Positions 1 to 7,265 of a stretch of 44,829 nucleotides of DNA are shown piece after piece. Numbering within the stretch: the stretch's first letter is position 1; each line of letters opens with the position of its first letter. Both the position numbers and the translations under genes were made by a program. Under the pieces are notes generated by a model. The model searched no databases and was not told where the DNA came from. It saw only the letters and a list, made by a program, of their open reading frames with translations. Source of the stretch: an uncultured Clostridia bacterium (GTDB lineage: Bacteria; Bacillota; Clostridia; TANB77; CAG-508); the NCBI GenBank assembly GCA_944391825.1, contig CALXUZ010000004.1:1-44829 (forward strand), given 5' to 3'.

Positions 1-217
1 TCGAATTCGACGGAATTAAAATTTGGATTATATATTGATTCCCAAGTTCCTAAAAATTCTAAAGTGATTCTATTTCTAACCAATTTCTAATAATGTCATC
101 TGAAGCCGATTTTCCATCTTTAAATTTTGTAAAATCAGAAATGCAAATATAATCGTTATTATTTATATTTGCTATATTTACTTTAATGTTTTGAACTTCA
201 ATTATTTTGTTTGCCAT
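1..217 (-). pseudogene. KilA-N domain protein, 5' part, frameshifted and cut by window edge
   Basis: Reading the minus strand from an ATG at 217, preceded by AAAAGAGGCGAG, gives MANKIIEVQNIKVNIANINN and then DYICISDFTKFKDGKSASDD, ending IIRNWL. This matches the start of KilA-N domains, a DNA-binding fold common in phage and stand-alone bacterial proteins. After NWL the frame meets TAG at 59-61. Shifting frame near 72-80 restores NRITLEFLGTWESIYNPNF and then NSVEF to the window end, the expected continuation of the domain. One base seems to be missing around the NWL-R-N-R junction. Either this is a decayed gene or a one-base sequence error. The rest of the gene lies outside the window. The domain assignment is from recalled family sequence, and no search was run. 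Confidence 0.72.
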
Positions 218-492
218 ATACTCGCCTCTTTTCTATATTTTAATATAAATCTTGTGGAGAGGTTCCAACGTCGTAATCACCTTTCTAAATCTACCACAAA
301 ATATCATTAAATTTGCTATATTTTTATTTATTTTGAATGATTTTAGCACTTCTTTATCAAAAGCACGCAAAATCAAAATATTAAGAAAATCCTTTATTTA
401 TAAGGGTTTTTCTAGGGGGTTGCAATAAATCGTAATCAATCAGTTAATTGAAGTTTTACTTACATTATCTTTTTTCATATAATATTTCCTCT
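218..492. other. Intergenic region without a recognised gene
   Basis: Non-coding, AT-rich sequence between the KilA-N remnant and the membrane protein gene at 493. On the minus strand, a short open stretch ending in TAA near 242-280 reads GDYDVGTSPQDLY. It looks like a gene C-terminus but is closed by TAG directly upstream, so at most it is a remnant. A terminator-like hairpin lies at 384-413. Nothing else is recognised. Confidence 0.4.
384..413. terminator. Probable bidirectional hairpin terminator
   Basis: The arms AGAAAATCCTT and AAGGGTTTTTCT are largely complementary around a TATTTAT loop, with A/T-rich flanks on both sides. It is placed to end minus-strand transcription from the gene that stops at 493. 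The stem is short and partly A-T, so strength is uncertain. Confidence 0.45.
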
Positions 493-978
493 TTACATTG
501 TTCTGTACTGATTTTTGTCTGCTCTTTCATCTAATTCTCTATCAAATTGTTTATTTTTATAAAACCAGTCTGTTTGTTTATCGACCGGATGTGCTTTTCT
601 ATTCTTATCCAATAGTACATCGAAAAATGCAGCTAGTGGAATTATAATTCCTATAAATGCAACTAATATAGATATGTAATTATTCATGCCACCATTAATA
701 ATATCTGCTGAACCTATAAGTGCAGAAATATTTTTATATAAATATACTCCATAATAAAGCAAATGCGCAAGTAAATAAATTATTGTTGGAAGTAGTTTTC
801 TTTTCGCAATAAAACAAATACAAATAAATGTGATAAATAATAATGCAATCTCCATTGTTAAATCAATTGGTTCCGCCACAAAATCTGTTCCTAAAGAGTA
901 TAGAATTGTGGTTATTACTCTAAATCCCCAAAACATAAATGCAAATATTGCTATTAGCCAGCTAGATAAATTTTTCAT
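493..978 (-). CDS. Four-TM small membrane protein of unknown function
   Basis: A 161-aa protein with a clear AGGAGG site before the ATG. Four hydrophobic segments can be seen, at about residues 5-28, 38-57, 62-80 and 100-124. They are followed by a charged cytoplasmic-looking tail of about 35 residues (VDKQTDWFYKNKQFDRELDE and on). A tail of this type, with TDWFYKN then an FDRELDERADKN-like segment, is one I recall from unannotated clostridial membrane proteins, but I know no function for it. It is transcribed away from the DUF1292 gene and separated from it by a strong hairpin, so it is probably its own unit. Confidence 0.7.
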   Translation of the reverse strand: MKNLSSWLIAIFAFMFWGFRVITTILYSLGTDFVAEPIDLTMEIALLFITFICICFIAKRKLLPTIIYLLAHLLYYGVYLYKNISALIGSADIINGGMNNYISILVAFIGIIIPLAAFFDVLLDKNRKAHPVDKQTDWFYKNKQFDRELDERADKNQYRTM

Positions 979-1083
979 TGATTTCCTCCTAAATTTTTAT
1001 ATTTTCAATATATTTTTATTTTAACATATTTTTTGTCTTAAGCAAATAGTTTTTATTTTAAATTTTACCTTTTTTATTGTATA

Positions 1084-1125
1084 GGAAAAATCGACTTTTA
1101 TCTTAAGCATATATAAGATTTTTCC
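1084..1125. other. Structured intergenic hairpin with alternative stems
   Basis: The arms GGAAAAATC (1084-1092) and GATTTTTCC (1117-1125) pair exactly. Inside, ATCTTA (1100-1105) can also pair with TAAGAT (1114-1119), which overlaps the outer arm, so the two stems compete. It lies upstream of the 161-aa membrane protein gene. It could be a leader structure or an incidental A/T palindrome. Confidence 0.35.
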
Positions 1126-1156
1126 GTTTCTATGCAAATCCCAATTTTAAATTTTA

Positions 1157-1200
1157 ATCAAAAAACAGTATAATCTAGGTAGATTATACTGTTTTTTGAT
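1157..1200 (-). terminator. Perfect 21-bp hairpin terminator of the six-gene operon
   Basis: Positions 1157-1177 are the exact reverse complement of 1180-1200, with a GG centre. The arms begin ATCAAAAAACAG and end CTGTTTTTTGAT, so a T-run ends the stem on either strand. It sits 5 bases past the stop of the DUF1292 gene and closes the operon read from about 6250. Confidence 0.88.
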
Positions 1201-1205
1201 AGTCA

Positions 1206-1529
1206 TTAATCAACGAAATTGAATTCATCTTCAAATTTTTCTTTAAATATTTCAAATACCTTGTTAAGAACATTTTCATCTTCTACACTTACATATGATT
1301 CTTCATCTTCTGATTCTGTATCTTCTAATTTTAGAATAACAACTTCGCCAGGTTCATCTGACTCTTCTTCTACAGGTAGAAGTACAACATATTCTTCACC
1401 TTCATATTCTATTAAATCTAAAAATTCAAATTCTACCTCGTTTCCTTCTTCATCATTAAGAACTAATATATTGTCTAATTCTTCTCCTTCATTTTCATTA
1501 ACAGGTGTATTATTTAAATCTTCGCTCAT
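1206..1529 (-). CDS. yrzB: DUF1292 family acidic protein (YrzB-like)
   Basis: A 107-aa, extremely acidic protein (many Glu and Asp, very few Lys or Arg). It contains the family core VEFEFLDLIEYEGEEYVVLL, followed by PGEVVILKLE. DUF1292/YrzB proteins have this length and typically lie directly after ruvX (yrrK) and ireB (yrzL), exactly the order here. No biochemical role is established for the family. An AGGAG-like site (AAAGGAGAAA) precedes the ATG. It is the last gene of the minus-strand operon. Confidence 0.88.
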   Translation of the reverse strand: MSEDLNNTPVNENEGEELDNILVLNDEEGNEVEFEFLDLIEYEGEEYVVLLPVEEESDEPGEVVILKLEDTESEDEESYVSVEDENVLNKVFEIFKEKFEDEFNFVD

Positions 1530-1596
1530 ATATTTTTCTCCTTTCGTTTATTTTAAATATATTTTTTATTGTATTACTACAATTCTAATAACAATT

Positions 1597-2013
1597 TTAT
1601 GTATTTTTGTTCATGTAAGTTTCTAAAATATATACTGCTGAAATTGTATCTACAATTTCTTTCTTTTTATTTTTATCAATATTTAAATAATTCATAGTTC
1701 TATGAGCAGCTACAGTTGTAAGTCTTTCGTCTATGGTTTCTACCTTGATGTTAGGAAATCTACATCTTAATTTATGTATAAATTTTTCTGTTATCTCTGC
1801 TCTTTCAGTTTTAGTTCCATTCATGTTAATTGGCATCCCAACCACAAAAGTATCAATAGCATAATTTTCTAATAATTCTGCTATCCTACTTAATACTAAC
1901 TTATCCTTGCCATTATGGTGAATAGTTTCTAATCCTTGTGCTGTAATCCCTAATTCATCTGTAATAGCAATTCCCACTCTGCTATCACCATAATCAATTC
2001 CTAATTTTCGCAT
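1597..2013 (-). CDS. ruvX: Holliday junction resolvase-like protein YqgF/RuvX
   Basis: The protein is about 138 aa, with the YqgF RNase H-like fold. It starts MRKLGIDYGDSRVGIAITDE (first catalytic Asp in GIDYGDSR), then FVVGMPINMNG, the ETIDERLTT motif and a final DTISAVYILETY carrying the last acidic residues. The family acts in 16S rRNA 5'-end processing and has been proposed as a junction resolvase. The start at 2013 fits the family N-terminus and has an AGG 8-9 bases upstream. An alternative ATG at 2034 overlaps the ireB stop and would add seven residues. It lies in the conserved ireB-ruvX-yrzB order. Confidence 0.93.
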   Translation of the reverse strand: MRKLGIDYGDSRVGIAITDELGITAQGLETIHHNGKDKLVLSRIAELLENYAIDTFVVGMPINMNGTKTERAEITEKFIHKLRCRFPNIKVETIDERLTTVAAHRTMNYLNIDKNKKKEIVDTISAVYILETYMNKNT

Positions 2014-2026
2014 TTTATTACCTAAT

Positions 2027-2281
2027 TTACTCATCTAATCCTATATAATTTTTTACCATTTTTTCTAAAAGTTCGTCTCTTTCTACCTGTCTTATCAGAT
2101 TTCTAGCATCATTATGGCTTGTAATATAGGTTGGATCACCAGATAGAATATATCCTACAATTTGGTTAATTGGGTTATATCCCTTCTCTTCTAAAGCTCG
2201 ATAAACTTCTTTTAAAATCTCTCTTGCTTTAATATTCTTATCTTTTTCTACTTTAAAGCTAACTGTTTCATCAGATATCAT
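2027..2281 (-). CDS. ireB: IreB family regulatory phosphoprotein (UPF0297)
   Basis: An 84-aa protein with the strongly conserved UPF0297 sequence: [10 protein letters not shown] at the start, then [39 protein letters not shown] and the end [17 protein letters not shown]. In Enterococcus faecalis, IreB is phosphorylated on N-terminal threonines by the PASTA kinase IreK and negatively controls cephalosporin tolerance. A threonine (T6) is present near the N-terminus here. The AGGAGG site overlaps the stop codon of the upstream GAF/GGDEF gene, 12 bases away, which argues for translational coupling with the cluster upstream. Confidence 0.95.
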   Translation of the reverse strand: MISDETVSFKVEKDKNIKAREILKEVYRALEEKGYNPINQIVGYILSGDPTYITSHNDARNLIRQVERDELLEKMVKNYIGLDE

Positions 2282-2293
2282 ATACTTTCCCTC

Positions 2294-3415
2294 CTATAAA
2301 AAATTAATTGTACTTTCGTTTTTTGGGGCATTATCTAAATATTCTTCTAATTTTTTAGTTAGCCCCTCCAAAGCAGTACCTTTATAATATGTAGAAACTA
2401 CAATATTAATCATTGGTTGTGCTATTTTGAATTTTTTATTTTTTTCTTCATCTTCTAAATCATCTGTTATAACTTCTCCATCCCAATTTTTAATCTGAAT
2501 TGTTTCTATTTTTTGTTTCAATTCACTCATAAAGTCAGATACAGCATTTATATCTATTCCAGAAAATACTATTGCAAACTTTGGTCCCATGTATCTAACT
2601 AAAATATACTCTGTAGCTAGATTTTGTTTTGCCATCTTACTTACTCTAGTAATTATCTCATTTCCTATTTTTCTTCCATATTTTTCATTTATATCTTCTA
2701 AATTAATAACTTTAAATAAGCAAACTGTTGAAGTTGTATATTGATTTATTATTTTCTTACCTTCTCCATATAAGTATTCCGCAGATTTTAAATTACTATA
2801 CATGTCGTCTCTTACAATATTTTCTATTACTTGTTGATTTTCTACTGTTTTCAAAACCGAGACTATATTATTTTTTACAACTTCTAATAATGTTGTATCT
2901 ATATTATCAAATTCATGTGGTTTGCTTCCTTCTATTATCCAATAACCAATATATACATTTTCTACGTATAATGGAAAAAATATTGCAGATTTAGCTCTAC
3001 CAAATTCCATTTTTTGGTAGGCTAGTCTTTCGCTTTCTTTATCTATTGTCACATATTTTGGTGTTGCTGTTTGGATACTCTCTTTAAATATATCATCATT
3101 TTGCAAATTTCTAAGTGCATCCCAATGTTTTTCTTCTACATTTGAAGCTTTTACCACATATTCAGTTCCATTATATACAACAATTGTAGAATATTTTATT
3201 TCATATCTATCAATTAAAATTTCATTAATTTTTTTTATTTTTTCATCAACAGAGGTAACTTCACTAATTGTATTCATAAAGTCTTGTAATACATTTAAGC
3301 TGGTTATCTTTTGATTTAAATTATTAAAATTTTGTATTTTTTTATGTATAGATATATTATATGTCATTAATAGTACGATAATTAGCACTAATAATAGGAT
3401 AACCGCGAGTATCAA
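2294..3415 (-). CDS. Membrane-anchored GAF plus degenerate GGDEF protein
   Basis: A 373-aa protein. Residues 1-20 form one N-terminal TM segment, about 35-200 look like a GAF sensor domain (KSAIFFPLYVENVYIGYWII is typical GAF core), and about 220-335 look like a diguanylate-cyclase fold. In the latter, INLEDINEKYGRKIGNEII parallels the usual D-F-K-x-I-N-D-x-x-G-x-x-x-G-D region. The signature GGDEF is replaced by MGPKF and the metal-binding Asp positions are not kept, so cyclase activity is unlikely. A sensor or nucleotide-binding role is the inference. It sits 14 bases after the AT-hook ATPase-like gene and 12 bases before ireB, inside one operon. Confidence 0.7.
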   Translation of the reverse strand: MILAVILLLVLIIVLLMTYNISIHKKIQNFNNLNQKITSLNVLQDFMNTISEVTSVDEKIKKINEILIDRYEIKYSTIVVYNGTEYVVKASNVEEKHWDALRNLQNDDIFKESIQTATPKYVTIDKESERLAYQKMEFGRAKSAIFFPLYVENVYIGYWIIEGSKPHEFDNIDTTLLEVVKNNIVSVLKTVENQQVIENIVRDDMYSNLKSAEYLYGEGKKIINQYTTSTVCLFKVINLEDINEKYGRKIGNEIITRVSKMAKQNLATEYILVRYMGPKFAIVFSGIDINAVSDFMSELKQKIETIQIKNWDGEVITDDLEDEEKNKKFKIAQPMINIVVSTYYKGTALEGLTKKLEEYLDNAPKNESTINFL

Positions 3416-3429
3416 AAAATCACCTCTTT

Positions 3430-5781
3430 TTAATAATTATTTTTCATTTTATTTAATGTATCATTCATACTGCTTGAAAAACTATTGCTTCTATAATTGT
3501 TATATTGGTTTTGCATATTAACTTTCCCACTTCCTATTAATGGATATACCATACTAGCAAGTTTTGCTAGTGCTGTCATAAAGTTTTTAGAATAACCACT
3601 TGTTGTAATTTTGCAATTTACAAGTCCTTCTAAATATCTAGAATATGCTTGTTCTTCAAATGGAATACTGCAATACGAAACCATGTCTTTGTTAAATAAT
3701 TCTGTCATAAAAGACATTGCAGGATCATTATAGTATGCCATACCTCCAATAATAGTTTTTTCTGTAAGACTTCTAACTTTAACCACTTTATTTAAAGCAA
3801 TTCTAATCTTCTCTGGATTTAATACATTTTTCGCTTTTAAATCTCTTAGAAAAGCCGTAAGTGGTTGTATTGTTAAAACATCTAGACTTTGTACTAAATA
3901 AATTTCTTGTGCTTCTTTAAAATATCCATAATTGGTCTCAAAATCACAATCTAGCAATACCAAAGAATAATTTTTAATTAATGTTTCTAAAATATTAGAA
4001 TAATCGTTAATGTCTTGATTTTCTCCAGGAAGACTTGCGTAAACAGTTAAATTTTTATTAACTATAATTCCTTCAGGATTTCCCTTTCTTAAATTATCAA
4101 CAGTTTTATAAGCTATTGATCTTAAATTTTCATCATTTTGGGTATAAATATAATACGCATTTCTGTTTTGTGTTAAATCTAAAATTGCTGTTTTTATTCC
4201 TTGATTAGATAATATTTCTGCTATATTATTTATTAAAAACGATGTCCCATTTTTTGAAGTTCCAACAAACGCAACTACTTTTTTGTCACTAGTCAATAAT
4301 CCGCTCAAATCCACATTAGTTAAATTATATTTTCCAGTATTTTGTAATTCAGTGGTTGTTTGTTTAAAATTCAAATTATTATTTTGAATTATATTATCAT
4401 TTTGTAATATATTATAGCTTGAAATTGATGTTTTTTCTTCTGGAATTTGTTCTTCTTGTACCTCATTATCATCTTCTAAGCCTGGTAAAATCATATCTGA
4501 ATATGCTGAAGAATTATTGGTGCTAATATTATTATTTGTATTTTCCTCTTCATCCCCAAGCTCAAATAAATTTAGTGGTGAATTTGCATCTTGTATGTTT
4601 ATATTATTTTGTGAAGTATTATTTTTAACCTCTTCTACTACTTTTTTAGGTCTGCCTCTACCACGTTTTTTTACTTCTGCAGTAGTAGTAGTTTCTTCAG
4701 GTATTTGCACCTTCTTTGGTCTACCTCTACGCTTTGGTTGTGCCATTAATACCTCTCCCTGAACATTTTCTATCTCATCATTAGTCTCTGGCATAATAGG
4801 TGCATCATTGTTAGGAATTTCATCCAAGATTTTATTAACATCTTCTTCTGGCATTATATTAGAATTTTTATTCATATCTAATTTTTTTACATTTGCTGTA
4901 TTTATTCCAGAAGGAATAATAACTGGTTCTGATATTTTATTTTGTTTTAAGTTTTTTTCTATAAAGTCCAAATTCATGCTAGAAGTTTCATTTTTTACCT
5001 GTTTCTGTTTATGGGATGCCTTATATTCTTTTGAATTCTTTTTGTAGTCATTATATTGTGGTTCTTTATTTACAGAGCTCACATTTCCAAATGAAACAAT
5101 CTCTTGATATGTTTTACTGTTTGCTTCTAATACTGCTTTTACATTTAATGGCAAAAATTTAGCAATTAATCTTAATTGACTATCTGTATATTGGCTTGCA
5201 ATATGATCAAAGCTTTCAACATATTTTTCCTCATTTCTACCTAATTTTTTGTAATGATTTAAAATATTTTGAATTTCTACTTCACTTACATCGCCTTCGT
5301 TTTCTACCTTATAATCTACATTTTCAGAATCTATGCGATAATATGCTTTTGCATCTTTTTTTGTTCTGGGTTTATTTAATAGTTCACATACATTTGTAAT
5401 ACTTCTATCTTTACCAATTAAAGCATTATATACCCCTATTCCAAATAGTTTTACAAGTACAGTCTCTGATTTTGCTCTTCTATCTGCACAAATTAAAATA
5501 ATTGGAATATCATTTCCTGATTGATTTGTTGCCTCATCACTAATATTGTCCATTTTGTCAAAAATAAATTTATCTATAGCATCATAATTATTATTTGAAA
5601 ATGGCTCTAAATCTTCACTTATAACAATTCTGTCATAAGTTTTATCTCTTTGTAATTCTTTAATAATTGCATTAAAATAATACACATTCTTTGCCGAGAT
5701 TATTTCTTTGTAATCTTGTTGATATCTTTTTATAATTGACTCAGAAATGTTTTCATTATTAACTGCAAATAATACCTTCAT
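3430..5781 (-). CDS. TadZ/CpaE-like MinD-family protein with pseudo-receiver and AT-hooks
   Basis: A 783-aa protein in three parts. Residues 1-150 resemble a receiver domain (MKVLFAVNN strand, RIVISEDLEP, then IPIILICADRRA) without a clear phosphorylation site. Residues about 230-480 are low-complexity and Asn/Glu-rich, with two AT-hook-like motifs, KRRGRPKK and KKRGRGRPKK, near 347-378. Residues about 497-740 look like a MinD/ParA fold: VVAFVGTSKNGTSFLINNIA as Walker A, LVLLDCDFE as Walker B and IALNKV. The Walker A lysine is replaced by threonine (GTSKNGTS). Receiver-MinD fusions of this kind are CpaE/TadZ proteins of Tad pilus machinery, which also carry atypical Walker A motifs. No other tad genes are nearby. 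The role is unknown. Confidence 0.62.
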   Translation of the reverse strand: MKVLFAVNNENISESIIKRYQQDYKEIISAKNVYYFNAIIKELQRDKTYDRIVISEDLEPFSNNNYDAIDKFIFDKMDNISDEATNQSGNDIPIILICADRRAKSETVLVKLFGIGVYNALIGKDRSITNVCELLNKPRTKKDAKAYYRIDSENVDYKVENEGDVSEVEIQNILNHYKKLGRNEEKYVESFDHIASQYTDSQLRLIAKFLPLNVKAVLEANSKTYQEIVSFGNVSSVNKEPQYNDYKKNSKEYKASHKQKQVKNETSSMNLDFIEKNLKQNKISEPVIIPSGINTANVKKLDMNKNSNIMPEEDVNKILDEIPNNDAPIMPETNDEIENVQGEVLMAQPKRRGRPKKVQIPEETTTTAEVKKRGRGRPKKVVEEVKNNTSQNNINIQDANSPLNLFELGDEEENTNNNISTNNSSAYSDMILPGLEDDNEVQEEQIPEEKTSISSYNILQNDNIIQNNNLNFKQTTTELQNTGKYNLTNVDLSGLLTSDKKVVAFVGTSKNGTSFLINNIAEILSNQGIKTAILDLTQNRNAYYIYTQNDENLRSIAYKTVDNLRKGNPEGIIVNKNLTVYASLPGENQDINDYSNILETLIKNYSLVLLDCDFETNYGYFKEAQEIYLVQSLDVLTIQPLTAFLRDLKAKNVLNPEKIRIALNKVVKVRSLTEKTIIGGMAYYNDPAMSFMTELFNKDMVSYCSIPFEEQAYSRYLEGLVNCKITTSGYSKNFMTALAKLASMVYPLIGSGKVNMQNQYNNYRSNSFSSSMNDTLNKMKNNY

Positions 5782-5787
5782 TAGTTT

Positions 5788-6192
5788 TTAACCCCTCCAA
5801 CCTCTAACAACAATTGCAAAAATTAATGGTAACACTTGGCAAATTACCATTACGGTTATAATGGCAACCAAAACGCCAAATCCTTTATCTTGAACATCTA
5901 ATTTTCTAATACCAATAACATATCTATAAATAGCTGCAATAACAATTCCTACAAAACCAAAAGGAATACTATATATTCTTACTACATTTAAGATATATGC
6001 AGCTAAGCCATAAGTGTCATTTCCATATGCTGCTTGATAATCTTGTAGTGAGTTCCAAGCTTTATCTTTTAATTCTACCAAATTACTAGTTGCTGTTTCT
6101 GTTTTTAATGCGTTGTTTTCATTAGTAGCATATACACTTACTGTTCCAAAAATTATAAATATTATAAATATAATTGCAATTAATTTTTTCAT
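5788..6192 (-). CDS. Secreted/inner-membrane two-TM protein, VirB2/TrbC-like topology
   Basis: A 134-aa protein. Residues 1-22 form a signal peptide or TM ending GTVSVYA-T. A polar stretch of about 45 residues follows, then two hydrophobic segments (about 74-93 and 103-125) joined by a short basic loop YRYVIGIRKLDVQDKGFG. This size and layout resemble VirB2/TrbC pilin-like subunits of type IV secretion systems. No secretion ATPase, VirB4 or relaxase is present, so the resemblance may be only topological. It is the first gene of the operon and ends 6 bases before the 783-aa TadZ-like protein starts. Confidence 0.55.
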   Translation of the reverse strand: MKKLIAIIFIIFIIFGTVSVYATNENNALKTETATSNLVELKDKAWNSLQDYQAAYGNDTYGLAAYILNVVRIYSIPFGFVGIVIAAIYRYVIGIRKLDVQDKGFGVLVAIITVMVICQVLPLIFAIVVRGWRG

Positions 6193-6252
6193 GTATTTAT
6201 TGCCCCTTCCTTATTTCATCACATATTATTCCTATTTTCTCTACTAGCATAT

Positions 6253-6281
6253 ATCATACAATAAAGTGATTAAAATAGCAA
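6253..6281 (-). promoter_or_regulatory. Probable sigma-A promoter of the six-gene operon
   Basis: On the minus strand TTGCTA (6276-6281) and TATGAT (6253-6258) are separated by 17 bases. The start of the first gene lies about 60 bases downstream. No other promoter-like pair is obvious between the genes from 6192 to 1206, whose gaps are mostly under 15 bases. Confidence 0.55.
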
Positions 6282-6312
6282 GAAAAAAGTTAATATTTTT
6301 ATAATTATTTTT

Positions 6313-6342
6313 AAAAAAGTGCAATTAAATAATTAATTGCAC
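6313..6342 (-). terminator. Terminator of tRNA-Leu
   Basis: On the minus strand the hairpin GTGCAATTAA / TTAATTGCAC (6319-6342) with a TTAT loop is followed by six T residues. It begins two bases after the encoded CCA of the tRNA. Confidence 0.85.
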
Positions 6343-6343
6343 T

Positions 6344-6426
6344 TGGTACCGATGGTGGGACTCGAACCCACATGGTTTCCCGCTGGATTTTGAATCCAGT
6401 GCGTCTGCCAGTTCCGCCACATCGGC
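6344..6426 (-). tRNA. tRNA-Leu (anticodon CAA), CCA encoded
   Basis: On the minus strand the acceptor GCCGATG pairs with CATCGGT, with one G-T pair at position 1. The anticodon stem CTGGA/TCCAG encloses the loop TTCAAAA, so the anticodon is CAA. A class II variable arm (CGGGAAACCATGTG) precedes the T-arm GTGGGTTCGAGTCCCAC. A 3' ACCA is encoded at 6344-6347. Length with CCA is 83 bases. It reads UUG leucine codons. Confidence 0.95.
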
Positions 6427-6445
6427 ATATTTTATTTACCTAATA

Positions 6446-6474
6446 ATCATACCAAAATTTTTTAAAAATATCAA
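6446..6474 (-). promoter_or_regulatory. Sigma-A promoter of tRNA-Leu
   Basis: On the minus strand TTGATA (6469-6474) and TATGAT (6446-6451) have a 17-base spacer. The -10 box ends about 20 bases before the mature tRNA 5' end. Confidence 0.75.
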
Positions 6475-6513
6475 GTTTTTTTATGCATATTTATGATATT
6501 TTTCAGTCCATGC

Positions 6514-6540
6514 ACTTTTTTTATTTTTTCACATATAATA
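6514..6540 (+). promoter_or_regulatory. Candidate sigma-K type promoter before sigK
   Basis: AC at 6514-6515, 16 bases, then CATATAATA at 6532-6540. This fits the Bacillus sigma-K pattern AC-N16-CATANNNTA exactly. Initiation 7-8 bases on would give a leader of about 20 bases with the CGGAGG site at 6555-6560. Autoregulation of sigK is known in Bacillus; here it is inferred. The AT-rich context makes chance matches possible. Confidence 0.5.
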
Positions 6541-6566
6541 CCAATATATTGATTCGGAGGTATTTT

Positions 6567-7265
6567 ATGGGTTTTCTTTCTTTTGCTGGATTATTAACTT
6601 TCTTACAATCAGCTGTATTACTTGTTGGTTATATATCAAACAATTCTTTATTTCCCGAGCCTTTAAATAGTGAAGATGAAAAGAAATATTTAGAACTATT
6701 TAAAAAAGGAGACGACGAAGCCAGAAATATATTAATAGAACATAATCTTAGACTGGTTGCTCATGTAGCAAAAAAATATTCTAATTCAAATGTAGAACAG
6801 GATGATTTAATTTCAATAGGAACAATTGGTTTAATAAAAGGAATTAATAGTTTTGATGCTTCCAAGGGGGTAAGGCTTGCCACTTATGTTTCCAGATGTA
6901 TTGATAATGAAATTTTGATGTATTTAAGAAGTATAAAGAAGCTAAATTCTGAAGTATATTTGGAAGATTCTATTGGTAAGGATAAGGATGACAATAATAT
7001 AACTTTAAAAGAGGTTTTAGATAGCAATAGTCAAAATATTGAAGATGAAGTCGATTTAAAATTCAAGATAAAAACACTTTATGAAAAAATGAAAGAAGTT
7101 TTGAAAATTCGTGAAAAAGCGATATTAGAATTACGATTTGGCTTGGGTGGTCAAAAGCCACAAACACAAAATGAAATTGCAGACAGTCTAGGAATTTCAC
7201 GTAGTTATGTTTCTAGAATTGAAACAAAAGCAATAGGGAAATTAGCAAAAGCAATGAAAGAGTAA
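6567..7265 (+). CDS. sigK: RNA polymerase sigma-K factor precursor
   Basis: A 232-aa late mother-cell sporulation sigma factor. The hydrophobic start MGFLSFAGLLTFLQSAVLLV resembles the pro-sequence of pro-sigma-K, followed by YISNNSLFPEPL and the region-2 core EARNILIEHNLRLVAHVAKK. Region 2 continues with DDLISIGTIGLIKGINSFD, and region 4 ends in the helix-turn-helix TQNEIADSLGISRSYVSRIE. The ATG at 6567 is chosen because CGGAGG lies 6 bases upstream and the family begins here; the frame is open further upstream to 6483 but that part has no site. The gene is continuous, with no skin-type insertion. It converges on the next gene with one base between stop codons. Confidence 0.93.
   Translation: MGFLSFAGLLTFLQSAVLLVGYISNNSLFPEPLNSEDEKKYLELFKKGDDEARNILIEHNLRLVAHVAKKYSNSNVEQDDLISIGTIGLIKGINSFDASKGVRLATYVSRCIDNEILMYLRSIKKLNSEVYLEDSIGKDKDDNNITLKEVLDSNSQNIEDEVDLKFKIKTLYEKMKEVLKIREKAILELRFGLGGQKPQTQNEIADSLGISRSYVSRIETKAIGKLAKAMKE

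Noticed and set aside
1219-1626. Plus-strand serine-rich open frame opposite the DUF1292 gene
   Set aside because: It is the antisense shadow of an acidic, Glu/Asp-rich gene (GAA/GAT give TTC/ATC and TCx codons). It has no ribosome site and no family resemblance.
6483-7265. sigK interrupted by a skin element or phage
   Set aside because: The reading frame is continuous from the pro-sequence to the region 4 helix-turn-helix.
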